From Mycobacterium lacus (GTDB lineage: Bacteria > Actinomycetota > Actinomycetes > Mycobacteriales > Mycobacteriaceae): 64,000 nucleotides of DNA. The position numbers were made by a program, and so were the translations under genes. The stretch is taken from NCBI RefSeq assembly GCF_010731535.1, contig NZ_AP022581.1, positions 3,605,952 to 3,669,951 on the forward strand, given 5' to 3'. The notes under the pieces were generated by a model. The model searched no databases. It had not been told where the DNA came from and saw nothing but the letters and a program-made list of their open reading frames with translations. This document shows, piece after piece, positions 10,103 through 19,926 of the stretch (the first letter of the stretch is position 1; the number at the start of each line of letters is the position of its first letter).

Positions 10103-10492
10103 ATGACTGATATCCGGACATCGACAAGAAAATCCCGTGGGACCAACCGGGCTGATGGCAGTGCGTCGGTGACGTACATGCGCGTGGTGGCAAAGGTCAC
10201 CAGCTCGGGAATCACGCAGGCGGAGCTGGCCAAAGCGGTAGGGGCGGGCCCGCGCTCTGTGCAGAACTGGGCTAGCGGGCATAACACTCCCCGCGGCAGA
10301 TCGGCTGCGAAACTGCTTGATGTCCACGCGATTGTGGACCTCCTCAGCGATTCCTACACGCCGGAGGGCATCGATATCTGGTTCCACTCCCGGAACCGCA
10401 ACCTCGACATGCGTCGCCCGATCGACCTGCTTACGGAAGGCGATTTCGACCGAGTTCTCGATGAAGCGAAATGGGTCGCGGGAGGCATGTGA
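10103..10492 (+). CDS. Xre/MbcA/ParS-family antitoxin (DUF2384 type)
   Basis: The 129-residue protein has an N-terminal helix-turn-helix (ITQAELAKAVGAGPRSVQNW) and the C-terminal toxin-binding region typical of the family: YTPEGIDIWFHSRNRNLD, then RRPIDLLTEGDFDRVLDEA. Such antitoxins neutralise RES-domain toxins that degrade NAD+ (MbcTA, Xre-RES). The gene order antitoxin-toxin and the three-base gap to the next gene match the family. I chose the ATG at 10103. An in-frame upstream start exists but overlaps the divergent promoter region. The antitoxin looks intact although its partner is not. Confidence 0.85.
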   Translation: MTDIRTSTRKSRGTNRADGSASVTYMRVVAKVTSSGITQAELAKAVGAGPRSVQNWASGHNTPRGRSAAKLLDVHAIVDLLSDSYTPEGIDIWFHSRNRNLDMRRPIDLLTEGDFDRVLDEAKWVAGGM

Positions 10493-10495
10493 GGC

Positions 10496-11084
10496 ATGGA
10501 TTCGCTGCCTGCCAGGCAGGCTCAGGCAAAGACCATCAGCGTGGAAGGCACCTGGCAACGCCATGTCGCCGCAAAATATCTGGATAAGGCCCTTGCAGGT
10601 AGATCGGCAACTGGACGATGGGGCACTGAAGGCGGCTTTCCAGTTCTTTATCTCGGCCGTCCGACCAATTCCTGTCGTGGTCGAGGCATACCGGCACTTG
10701 ATCGACCCGATAGCTGACACCCCGGTGCCTCCGATCAGCCCGCGCGCGCTCATCGCTTGCGATGTGTCGGTGTCGGTGATCTTGGATCTGCGGTCGGCCG
10801 CGAACCGCGTGTTGGCCAATTTGACGATGGAGCAGTTGCAATCAGACACGCGTGACCGTGACGCCTACTCGGCTTGTCAGAACGTCGCGCCTGTAGCCCA
10901 CTAACTCGAATTCCGTGGTTCGATCGCTCCGGCTCCGACCCGGATGGGGGAGACGCTCGCGCTGTTTACCGATCGGCTTAACGACGACGAGCAGCCGTCA
11001 CTTGCAGCCGAAGAGCTCTGGACCGAGCTACCGCCGGATCCCCGCGAACCGGGAATGGGCCGCCACTTGCGTCTGGTTCCCTAG
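10496..11084 (+). pseudogene. RES-domain (MbcT-like) toxin, frameshifted and with a nonsense codon
   Basis: The first part reads GTWQRHVAAKYLDKALAG then GRWGTEGGFPVLYLGRPTNS, the RES N-terminal half with its GRW and YL motifs. At about 10673 an extra T shifts the frame. The protein continues in the next frame as VVVEAYRHLIDPI. A TAA at 10902 then replaces the expected Gln codon after AHxLEFRG. Reading through it, the frame runs on to LRLVP and a TAG at 11082-11084, the natural family end. Two independent lesions mean an inactive NAD+-consuming toxin left beside an intact antitoxin. Confidence 0.85.
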
Positions 11085-11160
11085 ACAGCACCGTGGGATC
11101 GAGAACGACGACCCCGTCCAACCGCGAGACGGGGCGGTCCTCGCCCCATCATGAAGCACT

Positions 11161-11197
11161 GTGTGGTCCCGACGGCTCTCCCCCGCCGGGACCACAC
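11161..11197 (-). terminator. hairpin downstream of esxT
   Basis: A perfect 11-base inverted repeat (GTGTGGTCCCG at 11161-11171 and CGGGACCACAC at 11187-11197) encloses a 15-base loop. It lies just after the esxT stop and probably ends the minus-strand ESX-4 transcript. It has no T run, as is usual in mycobacteria. Confidence 0.65.
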
Positions 11198-11495
11198 AGA
11201 GCCTGTTGCGGCGCGGCTACCGCGCCCAGATGCCGGCCGCCCGGCGGTCGGCGCTGGCCACGTCGTCGGCGCCGTCGCGGACCGCATTGCCGAGGTCGAC
11301 CAGTAGCTCGTTAAGCGCGGTGGCGGCCTGGTGCCACCGCTGCTGCTCGGTTTGGTATGCGGCCGCCGCCTCTCGGGTCCAGAGCTGCTGCAACGGCGCG
11401 ATTTGTGACCTCAGCTCCTCCAGCGCTTGGTTGAAGCGAGCCGAGGTGGTGTGGATCTCCTGGCGAACGGAGCATTCGATCGCGTCGAAGTTGTA

Positions 11496-11499
11496 CGAC
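11496..11499. repeat. target-site duplication CGAC, left copy
   Basis: CGAC directly abuts the left end of the IS3-family element. The same four bases abut the right end at 13062-13065. Joining the esxT halves through a single copy restores the expected reading frame. Confidence 0.8.
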
Positions 11500-11532
11500 G
11501 GTAGCTGTCAAGGTGTTTGAGACAGCGTCTCA

Positions 11533-12537
11533 CTATGTGGACACTATTTTCGGTTGTGGGGTCGGTGGGTTGATCCATGCCGCGGTCGGTAGTTTCGGGG
11601 GCTGTGGTGGGCTGCTAAACCGGTTGGGGTTGGCGGCGTAGGCATCGGCCATGACCCGGGCTCGTTTGGCCTGGATGTCGGCGGCGGTGCCGAAGTACAC
11701 CGACGCCGGTGTGTGCAGGCCGAGCGCGGAATGGCGGTGCTCGTGGCGCAGGTAGTCGAAGAAGTCTTTGCACCAGGTGCGGGCGTGCTCGATCGAGTCG
11801 AACCGTTCGGGAAAATCGTTGCGGTACTTCAGCGTTTTGAACTGGGATTCGCTGAACGGGTTGTCGTTTGACACCCGTGGGCGCGAGTGGCTGCGCGCCA
11901 CGCCGAGGTCGATTAGCAGCTGGGCGACGTTCTTCGACGTCATCGCCGAACCCCGGTCGGCGTGGATCGCGCCGGGCCGCCCGTGTAGCGCGGTCAGCTC
12001 GGCCATCCAGTCCTGGGCGATGTCGGCGTCCTCGTGGTACTCGACGCGCCAGCCGACGGGGTAGCGGCTGAAGATGTCCAGCATCACGTAGAGCTGGTAG
12101 AACTCGCCGCGCACCGGTCCCGCCAATTTGGTGATGTCCCAGGACCACACGTCGTTGGGTTGGTGGGCGACCAGCTCGGGTTTGACCCGCGGCGGGTGTG
12201 TGGCTACCCGCCGCCGTTCGCGGGTCATGTTGTGCGTGCGCAGGATCCGGTACATCGTGGACTGCGAGCACAGGTAGACGCCCTCGTCGAGCAGCTCGGC
12301 CCACACTTGGGCGACCGCCTTGTCGGCGAAGCGCGGCTGGCACAACACCGTAAGGATCTGCGTGCGCTCGGCCGCGTCGAGCGCATTGGGCGGCGGTCCG
12401 CTCGGCCCGGGTTTGCGGCGTGGACCGGCAGGGCGGTTGCGCTGCCGATACAGGCTCGCGCGCGGCTTGCCCAGCAGCGCGCACGCCTTCGCGGTCGAGG
12501 TCAGCCGCTCCACCTCGGGCAGCAACTGTGCGATCAC
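11533..12537 (-). CDS. IS3-family transposase OrfB (DDE integrase core)
   Basis: The 334-residue protein has an N-terminal HTH_21-like part (ALLGKPRASLYRQRNR) and an rve/DDE core: DVWSWDITKL (first Asp), GAIHADRGSAMTSK (second Asp), and VSNDNPFSESQFKTLKYR (Glu). The C-terminal part, RHEHRHSALGLHTPASVYFG, is standard for the family. Its GTG start overlaps the orfA stop by four bases (GTGA), so it may be made by re-initiation as well as by the -1 frameshift usual in IS3. Confidence 0.95.
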   Translation of the reverse strand: MIAQLLPEVERLTSTAKACALLGKPRASLYRQRNRPAGPRRKPGPSGPPPNALDAAERTQILTVLCQPRFADKAVAQVWAELLDEGVYLCSQSTMYRILRTHNMTRERRRVATHPPRVKPELVAHQPNDVWSWDITKLAGPVRGEFYQLYVMLDIFSRYPVGWRVEYHEDADIAQDWMAELTALHGRPGAIHADRGSAMTSKNVAQLLIDLGVARSHSRPRVSNDNPFSESQFKTLKYRNDFPERFDSIEHARTWCKDFFDYLRHEHRHSALGLHTPASVYFGTAADIQAKRARVMADAYAANPNRFSSPPQPPKLPTAAWINPPTPQPKIVST

Positions 12538-12989
12538 TTCTTCGACCCGGGCCGCGTGCCCGTGCTCTCGGAGAGCGTCTCCAAGAGCGCGTGTGCTTTT
12601 CCCACCAGATCCAACGCGGCCCTCGTGCGTTCAAGCTCGGCCTCGGCCCGTTCGGCCCGCTTCCGTAGCCGTTCGATCTCGGCCTGGTCGCGGTCCTTAC
12701 CACGACCGCCTGACCGGGCCAGCCCGTCCAACGCGCCCGCGTCGCGCGCTCGGCGCCACTCCACGATGTGCGATGAGTACAGGCCCTCACGCCGAAGCAG
12801 CGCACCCCGCGCACCCGGCTCGGTCAACGCGTCGTACTCGGCCACAATGGCCGCCTTGTACTCCGGGGTGAAGTTGCGCCGCCGGGGACGATCCGCCCGC
12901 GGACCCTGGGCCGAATCGGTTCCCACGCCTTCATCATCGGCGCTACCCTTCCGGACCTCAGCCAAAGTCGCCGTCATTGTTCGTTGCAA
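12534..12989 (-). CDS. IS3-family transposase OrfA (HTH and leucine zipper)
   Basis: The 151-residue protein has a helix-turn-helix region (RRNFTPEYKAAIVAEYDAL to LYSSHIVEWRRARD) that binds the element ends. A coiled-coil follows (EIERLRKRAERAEAELERT) for multimerisation with OrfB. It ends in GSKK and overlaps orfB by four bases. The start is an ATG. Confidence 0.9.
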   Translation of the reverse strand: MQRTMTATLAEVRKGSADDEGVGTDSAQGPRADRPRRRNFTPEYKAAIVAEYDALTEPGARGALLRREGLYSSHIVEWRRARDAGALDGLARSGGRGKDRDQAEIERLRKRAERAEAELERTRAALDLVGKAHALLETLSESTGTRPGSKK

Positions 12990-13061
12990 TCCTTACTTGC
13001 CCTCAATACCTGGTCAGATATTTTCGAACCCTGCTGTCTCAACTAACCCTGCCAGAGAGGG

Positions 13062-13065
13062 CGAC
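13062..13065. repeat. target-site duplication CGAC, right copy
   Basis: This copy immediately follows the right end of the IS3-family element and matches CGAC at 11496-11499. Confidence 0.8.
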
Positions 13066-13106
13066 AGCACGGGGTCTGGATTCATCTCCGAGGCTCATCC
13101 CTTCGA

Positions 13107-13466
13107 TCACAGGTTTCCGCCGGCCGCGGCTATGCGGCGGGCGTGATTCTGGCCGGCCTCCCGCAGCGCGCCCTCGTTATGCCGAATGGTTTCGGCGATC
13201 GTGCGCAGGACGTGGTAGAGCCTCATCGACTCGGCGTTCCAGCGCTCCACCACATCCTTGAACCGCGCGGCCGCAAGCCCACCCCACACCGACGGCGGCA
13301 CACTGCTCATGCGGCCGATGAATGCCTGCAGCAACGCCCGGATCTCCTCGTTGCGGGCGTCCGTCTGTGCGGCGACCGCGCGCATCAGGTCAAAGTCGGT
13401 GTTCAGCGTGCTCATACCAACTACGACCGCGCCGACCGTCATTCGGTTCCATCCGATTGTGCTCAT
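13107..13466 (-). CDS. esxU: ESX-4 WXG100-type protein EsxU
   Basis: The 119-residue reading begins at an ATG overlapping the stop of the upstream gene by ATGA. A second start, [11 protein letters not shown] 17 codons later, also fits the family length. The core is [39 protein letters not shown], with W-G-G at the helical turn, then a second helix. EsxU normally dimerises with EsxT, whose gene directly downstream is broken here. Confidence 0.93.
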   Translation of the reverse strand: MSTIGWNRMTVGAVVVGMSTLNTDFDLMRAVAAQTDARNEEIRALLQAFIGRMSSVPPSVWGGLAAARFKDVVERWNAESMRLYHVLRTIAETIRHNEGALREAGQNHARRIAAAGGNL

Positions 13467-14701
13467 CCCACCGCATGCGCGGTCCGCACGGCCTGCTCAC
13501 ACACCGCCCGAACGGCGTCCTCGCCACCCGGCCTGCTCTGGCACCCGACGCTGATGCGGACCGCGCCGTCGAGCAACACCGTCCAGCGCACCTGATGTGC
13601 GGCGCGCACTTCGCGGTAGGTCACCGCGGGTCGCCCTGCGCTTACGCCCGCGGGATTGAAGTCGACGAACACGCCGGCCGGCTCCGCATCGATCGCCCGC
13701 TTCAACCGCTCCGCGGTACCACCGAGCGTTTCACGCGCGACCGGTGATTGCGTGACATGCAATGCCACCTCGGGGTCGGACGGCGAGGTGACCTGCACCC
13801 GGGCCGAGCCCGGCCCGGCGACCACCCGCTCTACGGGCCAGTTCGCGGGCACCGTCAACGCCATTCGGCCTTCCACCAGAAATGTCGTCGGCGCTATCTG
13901 CGCGGGCGCCCCGCCCTGACGGCCCAAAGCGGCGGCGGCCGGAGCCGCGAGGACGACGGCGGCGCCCGCAAGCCACGCCAGCCTCCCGGCGCGGGACCGC
14001 GCCGCAGATCCCGTCACGGATGGCCGGGCGGGCTCGTCCCGGGCCGCCTGGGCCGCCGCCCTGGCCAGCCGCGCCAGCCGAGCGTCGTCGACTTCCAGGA
14101 CCCTGGTTCCACCACCGCGCACCGCGTCGGCGATCGACGCCGCGAGTGCCCCGGCCCCGGTGACCGTGCTCGGCGCGTCGATCAGCACGACCGCCGTCAC
14201 TGCCGGCGTCATCCCGGAAATAACCCCTGCGACCTCCTCGGCGATCGGGTGAGCCCCCGTCCGTCGGGGTACGGCCGCCGCCTCGGCACCAACGACCATC
14301 ACCATCCGATCGGCGATCTCCACCACCGTCACGTCCGACGAGGTTTCCGGCGATGCCCGCGTCAGCAGCCACGACCGCGGACGCGCGACGATGTCATCGG
14401 GGTGGTCGACCAGGGTCTGCGCGGCGGCGGTGACCACGCCGACGCGAGATGCGGGCCACCACGACGGATGCAGGACGAGGATGCCTTCGCGGTGCCCACA
14501 GTCCAGTGATCGCAGCGTGGCGCGCCACAGCGAGTCCACGGCGACCGGGCGCTCATCCACCAGTGCCACCGCGTCGTCTACCGCGCCCAACGCGGCCCGA
14601 CACATCTGGGCCAGCTCATGCCCGGCGACCACACCTGTGCCACAACACAATCGGCGTACGGTGCCCGGACCCGCCTCGATCACCGCGCGGTGTGCGGTCA
14701 T
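13463..14701 (-). CDS. type VII secretion-associated protein (Rv3446c-like)
   Basis: The 412-residue protein is the conserved ESX-4 accessory protein between eccC4 and esxU. The N-terminal half has a nucleotide-fold-like pattern beginning [21 protein letters not shown]. One membrane segment (about [20 protein letters not shown], near residue 245) is followed by an extracytoplasmic domain with [10 protein letters not shown]. Its start overlaps the eccC4 stop and its stop overlaps the esxU start, each by four bases, so the three genes are translationally coupled. Confidence 0.9.
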   Translation of the reverse strand: MTAHRAVIEAGPGTVRRLCCGTGVVAGHELAQMCRAALGAVDDAVALVDERPVAVDSLWRATLRSLDCGHREGILVLHPSWWPASRVGVVTAAAQTLVDHPDDIVARPRSWLLTRASPETSSDVTVVEIADRMVMVVGAEAAAVPRRTGAHPIAEEVAGVISGMTPAVTAVVLIDAPSTVTGAGALAASIADAVRGGGTRVLEVDDARLARLARAAAQAARDEPARPSVTGSAARSRAGRLAWLAGAAVVLAAPAAAALGRQGGAPAQIAPTTFLVEGRMALTVPANWPVERVVAGPGSARVQVTSPSDPEVALHVTQSPVARETLGGTAERLKRAIDAEPAGVFVDFNPAGVSAGRPAVTYREVRAAHQVRWTVLLDGAVRISVGCQSRPGGEDAVRAVCEQAVRTAHAVG

Positions 14702-17700
14702 AAAGGTGGGCTCCAGGCCACCTGCACGAGCTGCTCGTCACCGCCGCGGGTCACCAGGAGGCCCCGGCCCGGCGGCAGCGCTCCCGGGCGGACGGACCCG
14801 AACAGGGCACCCTCGTCCGGCCGCCCGCTCATCATCAGTCCCATGCATCCGTGGTCACGCAGGCCGGCAAGCAGCGGCTCGAACAAGGCCCGCGCGGCAC
14901 CCCCACTGCGCCGTGCGAGGATCAAATGAAGCCCGAGATCTCTTGCGTGCGGTAGATATTCGAGGATTGCGGACAACGGGTTGCCCGATGGCAAGGCGAC
15001 CAAGTCATAGTCATCGACCACGACGTAGAGGTCCGGCCCGGACCACCAGGACCTGGCTCGCAATTGCGCCGGACTCACCTGTGGCGGGGGCATCCGCGCA
15101 GCGAGCAAGTCGAGCACACCCGGCAGCACGGCACCTAATGCCGCCGGCGACATGGCATAGCCGCCAAGATGTTCCGACTCGACGACTCCCAGCAGGGTCC
15201 GCCGAAAGTCGACGATGAACAGCCGGGCTTGCGCGGCGGTCTTGGTTCGGACGACCTCCCGGCACAGGGTCCGTAACGTGGTGGTCTTTCCGCACTCGGT
15301 GTCCCCGAGGATCAGCAGATGCTCATGGTCGAGATCGACTGCGACCGGCCGTAGTCGGCGCTCCTCGAGGCCAAGCAGGATGCGCGTGCGCAGCTCGTCG
15401 TCGGCGCGATCGACCACGCTGCCGTGGTCGACCTGGGTGGGCAGCAGCGGTATCGGGGGGGCCGCGAAACCCGGGCTCGACTCGAACCCGTCCAGCCGGG
15501 GCAACGCGATCATCATGTGCAACCCGTCGTGGGAAAGGCCGCGGCCCGGTCTGTCGACGGGTACCCGCTGCGCCTGCTTGCGGTCCAGTTCGGAATCGGC
15601 GGGCTCACCCAGGCGCAACTCGATCCGGGTGCCGATCTGGTCCTTCAGCGACGGCCTGATCTCCGCCCAGCGCGACGCCGCCAGCACCACGTGCACGCCG
15701 AACGAAAGGCCTTGCACCGCAAGGGCAGTAATCGGCTCCTCCAGTCCTTCGAACTCGTGCCGCAGGGTCGCCCAGCCGTCGACCACGAGGAACACGTCGG
15801 CGAAACAGTCGCTGGCCGTGCGCAGCTGACGGTACTGGACGATGGAATCGATGCCGCGGTCACGGAAGTGGGCCTCGCGGGCCCGAACATATGACTGAAG
15901 TTCGGCGACCATGCGCCGAACGAGCTGTGGCTCGGATCTGCCGGCGACGGTGCCCACGTGGGGAAGCGCGTTCACCGAAGCCAGCGCTCCGCCGCCGAAG
16001 TCCAGACAATAGAACTGCACCTGACCCGGGCCATGACGGGCGGCCAACGCGGTGATCAGCGTGGCCAACGCCGTTGACTTGCCCGATTGCGGTGCGCCCA
16101 CGATCGCGACATTGCCTGCGGCTCCGGATAAGTCGACGACCAGCGGTGTCCGGCACTGCTCGAACGGTCGGTCGACGATTCCGATCGGCACGGTCAGCGA
16201 CGGCGCCGCTCCGGTCTGGCGCAACAGGGTGTCCAGCGCGGGTGCCGCCCCCAGCGGCGGAAGCCAGACCGGGTGCGCGGGCGGCCCTTGTCCGGCGAGC
16301 CGGTCCAGGACCGCGTGCATGACGGTGCGGGTGGGCGCCGCGCCGATCTGTTCGCCGCCGGAAGTGATGACCGACCCGGCGGGGTAGGTGCTGAACTCCC
16401 GCACCGATGGCGCCGTCGCCGTGCGGACAGCGGCGCGGGCCTGAAGCGGTCCGGAGACGAAGGCGGTCTGGAAGCCAATCGGCTCCCCGGCTCCCAACCG
16501 GAGGAATCCCGCTCCGGGCCTATTCGGCATCTCGTAGGCGTCCAGCGTTCCCAGGACGGTGCGCGATTCGCTGGCCGACAACGTTTTCAAGCACATCCGA
16601 TAGGAGAGGTGGGCCTCCAAGCCGCGCAGCCTGCCCTCGTCCAACCGCTGACTGGCCAGCAGCAGATGCATACCCAGCGACCGGCCAAGCCGACCGATCG
16701 CCACGAACATGTCCGCGAAATCGGGATGCTGGCTGAGCAGTTCGGAAAACTCGTCGACGACGATGAACAAGGTCGGCAGCGCCCCCATTGTCGCGCCGGC
16801 GCTGCGGGCTTGCTCATAGGCGGCGACGCTGACGAGGTTGCCCGCCGCGCGGAGCAGCCGTTGCCGACGGTGGATCTCACCGGCCAGCGCGTCTCGCATC
16901 CGGGCGACCAGCGGCGCCTCGTCGGAAAGGTTGGTAACGACCGCGGCCACGTGCGGCGCCCGCGCAAGATCGAGAAACGTTGCACCGCCCTTGAAGTCGA
17001 TCAGCAGCAGGTTGACCACTTCTGGCGAGTTCCGTGCGATCATGCCCAGTGCGACGGTGCGCAGCAGCTCCGACTTGCCCGACCCGGTGGCGCCGACGCA
17101 CAGCCCGTGCGGGCCCATGCCGTTTTCGGCTGGCTCCTTGATGTCGAGCCGTAGCGGTGTGCCGTCGCTCGTGGTTCCGATGGGAACACAGAGTCGCTCG
17201 CGGTGATGTTGACTGCGCCACAGCGCGATCGGATCGAACGATTCGACCTCGTCGATGCCGAGCAGGCTAGGCCAGGACGAGCCGCCGTCCCCACCCGGCG
17301 CACCGACACCGAAGGCGGCCAGCCGACGGGCACAGGTCAGCGCGTCGATGGCGCCCAGCCGGTCGGGGCGCAGCAATGCTTGAGCTCCGCCCGCCTGCCT
17401 AATCGTCAGCGCCGCACCGTCGTTGCCGGCGCCGACCTCCACAATCGTCGCGCCAGCGATCGCGGGATCGCGTACTGGTTCGGCGCGCTCGTCCGCCTCG
17501 ACGATCACCACGACATGCGGCGGTGCCGCGCCGCCGATCACACCTTGGGCCTCCGCCAGGGTCGGGTACACCATGCGGGCGGGTCCCGCGGCATCGCTTT
17601 CTGTGGGATGTTGATTGTGCGGCAACCATTTCAGCCAATCCCAGTGGGCTCGATTCCGGTCGCTGATCGCGCCGACAACCATCAACTCGTCCGGCCGGTG

Positions 17701-18405
17701 CAACACAGCAAGTTGGCAGACCACCGCGCGAAGCAGGCCGCGCACCGCCCGCACGTCGCCGTCGATCGTCACCGCCGCCATTTCGCGCAACGGGATCGTG
17801 ACAGGCGCATCGGCGATCGTCGAGTATGCGTCGATGAATTGGCGCAGCGCGGCGGCGGTCACCGGATCCGAGCGCCGCACCGGCCGGGACTGCGGAACCA
17901 CCAGCCGCGCGGCCAGCGGCTGGCTTCCCATGCCGACGCGGACACGACAGAAGTCGCAGTCTGCGCGTCGGCGTTCCCACATCCGTGGGCCGCCGATCAA
18001 CGTCCACAACGTATCGGGGTCGGGATAGTCCCGGTTCAGTGAAGAGCGTTGTGCTGCCGCCGTTTCGGCGACGGACCTGCGCAGGTCACTCAGGTAGGCC
18101 AGGTAGTCGACCCGGTCGGCATCGATCCTGGCCCGACGCCGGCGGCCGCCTCCGGTGACCGCCGTCATCACCAGCGAAGCCAGCATCATCATCGGGAACG
18201 CCAAGAAGGTCGGACCGCGCGCAACGGACGAACCCGACAAGAACAGCGCCGCCATGACACCCAGGGTCGCGACGGACATGACAACGGGCAACACGCGGAC
18301 CAGCGGGCCCGGCGACGGCAACGACGGCAACTCAGGCGGCGCGGCGACCACGATCTCCGTGGCCACCAACGCCGGCGGCCGCCGCGGAGTCGTCACTCTA
18401 CCCAC
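14698..18405 (-). CDS. eccC4: ESX-4 ATPase EccC4 (FtsK/SpoIIIE type)
   Basis: The 1235-residue protein powers type VII secretion. Two N-terminal membrane segments lie within residues 37-85. Three FtsK-like ATPase domains follow, with Walker A motifs [21 protein letters not shown] and [11 protein letters not shown]. Walker B-like strands read [12 protein letters not shown] in the first and [13 protein letters not shown] in the third. In the EccC4 type a single polypeptide holds all domains. It is the first gene of the minus-strand eccC4-Rv3446c-esxU-esxT operon and is divergent from eccD4 with ~117 bases between starts. Confidence 0.97.
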   Translation of the reverse strand: MGRVTTPRRPPALVATEIVVAAPPELPSLPSPGPLVRVLPVVMSVATLGVMAALFLSGSSVARGPTFLAFPMMMLASLVMTAVTGGGRRRRARIDADRVDYLAYLSDLRRSVAETAAAQRSSLNRDYPDPDTLWTLIGGPRMWERRRADCDFCRVRVGMGSQPLAARLVVPQSRPVRRSDPVTAAALRQFIDAYSTIADAPVTIPLREMAAVTIDGDVRAVRGLLRAVVCQLAVLHRPDELMVVGAISDRNRAHWDWLKWLPHNQHPTESDAAGPARMVYPTLAEAQGVIGGAAPPHVVVIVEADERAEPVRDPAIAGATIVEVGAGNDGAALTIRQAGGAQALLRPDRLGAIDALTCARRLAAFGVGAPGGDGGSSWPSLLGIDEVESFDPIALWRSQHHRERLCVPIGTTSDGTPLRLDIKEPAENGMGPHGLCVGATGSGKSELLRTVALGMIARNSPEVVNLLLIDFKGGATFLDLARAPHVAAVVTNLSDEAPLVARMRDALAGEIHRRQRLLRAAGNLVSVAAYEQARSAGATMGALPTLFIVVDEFSELLSQHPDFADMFVAIGRLGRSLGMHLLLASQRLDEGRLRGLEAHLSYRMCLKTLSASESRTVLGTLDAYEMPNRPGAGFLRLGAGEPIGFQTAFVSGPLQARAAVRTATAPSVREFSTYPAGSVITSGGEQIGAAPTRTVMHAVLDRLAGQGPPAHPVWLPPLGAAPALDTLLRQTGAAPSLTVPIGIVDRPFEQCRTPLVVDLSGAAGNVAIVGAPQSGKSTALATLITALAARHGPGQVQFYCLDFGGGALASVNALPHVGTVAGRSEPQLVRRMVAELQSYVRAREAHFRDRGIDSIVQYRQLRTASDCFADVFLVVDGWATLRHEFEGLEEPITALAVQGLSFGVHVVLAASRWAEIRPSLKDQIGTRIELRLGEPADSELDRKQAQRVPVDRPGRGLSHDGLHMMIALPRLDGFESSPGFAAPPIPLLPTQVDHGSVVDRADDELRTRILLGLEERRLRPVAVDLDHEHLLILGDTECGKTTTLRTLCREVVRTKTAAQARLFIVDFRRTLLGVVESEHLGGYAMSPAALGAVLPGVLDLLAARMPPPQVSPAQLRARSWWSGPDLYVVVDDYDLVALPSGNPLSAILEYLPHARDLGLHLILARRSGGAARALFEPLLAGLRDHGCMGLMMSGRPDEGALFGSVRPGALPPGRGLLVTRGGDEQLVQVAWSPPL

Positions 18406-18522
18406 GGTTGGGCGACGCTAAATGGCTACGGAATCGGCCGCAAGTCGCCTGTGCACAACCGAATACCAGCCGATCGAAAACCGGCTACCGTGCCGACAAT
18501 CCGATTGCGAAAGGACCCAGCG

Positions 18523-19926
18523 TTGCCCGCATCCGATCCAGGACTGCGCCGCGTCTCGGTTCACACCGGCGCTGCCGTCGTCGACGTCACCCTGCCCGCC
18601 GCGGTTCCCGTCGCCACCCTGATCCCGTCGATCGTCGACATCATCGAGCGACGCGGCGCCGAACCGGCCGGTGACGTCGTCGCGACCCGCTACCAGTTGT
18701 CCCGGCCGGGCTCGTCCGCTCTGCCGGCCTCGTCGACGCTGGCGCAAAACGACATCCGCGACGGGGCCGTGCTGGTACTGAGCCGGTCCTCCGCCCAGCC
18801 GCACACCCCCCGCCACCATGACGTGGCCGAGGCCCTGGCGGCGGTGATCGACACGGCGGCCCGGCCATGCGCCCGGCAGCGGGCCCGGCTCACCGGCGCG
18901 GTGGCCGCCGGCTGCCTTACCGGCGTCGGCGCCCTGATGCTTGTTCGAAATGCGTTCGATACCAATGTCGCCCGACAGCCCGGCAGCACCGCGAGCGTCG
19001 CGGCGACAGCGGGATTGGCGGCCCTGTTTTTTGCGGTCATCGCCCACCGGGCGTATCGGGACCCGGTCACCGCGCTCACGCTGAACGTCATCGCCACCGC
19101 GTTCGCCGCGATTGCCGGCCTGCTCGCGGTCCCGGGCACTCCCGGCGCCCCGCACGTGCTGCTGGCCGCGATGGCGGCGGCCGTCACCTCCGTGCTGGCG
19201 CTGCGCGTAACAGGCTGTGGCGTTGTCACCTTGACCGCGTTGGGATGCTTTGCCGCCGTCACCGCCGTCACCGCGCTGGCGCGGGTGTTCACCGCTATCC
19301 CGTTGCACGCCGTCGGCTCGGCATCCGCACTCGCGTCGCTTGGGCTGCTCGAGGTCTCACCGCGGGCGTCGATCGTGTTGGCGGGGCTGGCGCCACGACT
19401 GCCCATCCCGGACGGCAACGACGCTGAAGCGGCGCCGGCCACGGATCGGCTGGCCGCCAAGGCGATCCGCGCCGACAATTGGTTGACCGGCCTGCTCGTC
19501 GCATTCTCGTCCTCGGCTGCCACTGGTGCCATCGTCACCGCACTCGCGGCCCGCGGCCGCGGTGCGCCGGGCATCGGCAATCTCGCCTTTGCCGCCGTGA
19601 TCGGTGGGCTGCTGCTGCTCCGCGCCCGCTCAGTCGACGGGAGAAGGACGCTGGTGTTCGTCGCCACCGGAATTGCCACGACCGCAACGGCGTTCGCCGT
19701 TGCCGCGGCCAGCGCGCCCCAGGGCGGGCCATGGATCGCCGGGACGACGGCGGTGTTGGCCGCCGCCGCGATCTGCCTGGGTTCGGTTGCTCCCGCGATG
19801 CCGCTCTCACCCGTCGGCCGGCGCGGCGTCGAGTTGCTGGAGTGCGTGGCGCTGGTCGCGGCGGTTCCCATGACCTGCTGGATGTGCGGACTCTTCGGCA
19901 CGGTCCGCGGCTTGAACCTGACATGA
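18523..19926 (+). CDS. eccD4: ESX-4 membrane protein EccD4
   Basis: The start chosen is a TTG with AAAGGA upstream. It gives 467 residues, the length known for EccD4 of M. tuberculosis. The N-terminal ~90 residues (LRRVSVHTGAAVVDVTLP onward) form the ubiquitin-like domain. The rest is about eleven hydrophobic segments that line the ESX membrane pore. The stop overlaps the mycP4 start by four bases (ATGA). Confidence 0.95.
   Translation: MPASDPGLRRVSVHTGAAVVDVTLPAAVPVATLIPSIVDIIERRGAEPAGDVVATRYQLSRPGSSALPASSTLAQNDIRDGAVLVLSRSSAQPHTPRHHDVAEALAAVIDTAARPCARQRARLTGAVAAGCLTGVGALMLVRNAFDTNVARQPGSTASVAATAGLAALFFAVIAHRAYRDPVTALTLNVIATAFAAIAGLLAVPGTPGAPHVLLAAMAAAVTSVLALRVTGCGVVTLTALGCFAAVTAVTALARVFTAIPLHAVGSASALASLGLLEVSPRASIVLAGLAPRLPIPDGNDAEAAPATDRLAAKAIRADNWLTGLLVAFSSSAATGAIVTALAARGRGAPGIGNLAFAAVIGGLLLLRARSVDGRRTLVFVATGIATTATAFAVAAASAPQGGPWIAGTTAVLAAAAICLGSVAPAMPLSPVGRRGVELLECVALVAAVPMTCWMCGLFGTVRGLNLT

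Larger units (their letters stand above)
11500..13061 (-). mobile_element. IS3-family insertion sequence in esxT
   Basis: The 1562-base element carries two overlapping genes in the orfA-orfB arrangement. The ends are imperfect inverted repeats sharing CTGtCAaGGT-like bases and the core TTGAGACAGC (11500 onward, and in reverse complement up to 13061). The flanking 4-bp CGAC duplication fits IS3-family behaviour (3-5 bp). No internal stop breaks either gene, so the insertion may be recent and the element could be active. Confidence 0.92.
11217..13085 (-). pseudogene. esxT: esxT (ESX-4 WXG100 protein), split by an IS3-family element
   Basis: The start codon is at 13085-13083, giving MNPDPVLS, 21 bases after the esxU stop. 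The frame is then interrupted at 13062. The rest resumes at 11499 as YNFDAIECSVRQEIHTT and runs through the W-x-R turn (LQQLWTREAAAAY) to GIWAR and a TAG at 11217-11219. The 3' part is full and undecayed (about 92 codons) and matches M. tuberculosis EsxT closely. The 1562-base insertion is flanked by CGAC on both sides. In the normal ESX-4 locus EsxT pairs with EsxU, so this insertion should abolish the heterodimer unless a new start rescues the body. Confidence 0.95.

Noticed and set aside
9990..10287. Upstream extension of the unrecognised 8887 gene to an ATG at 10287
   Set aside because: The extension overlaps the antitoxin gene on the other strand and the divergent promoter region, and has no conserved character.
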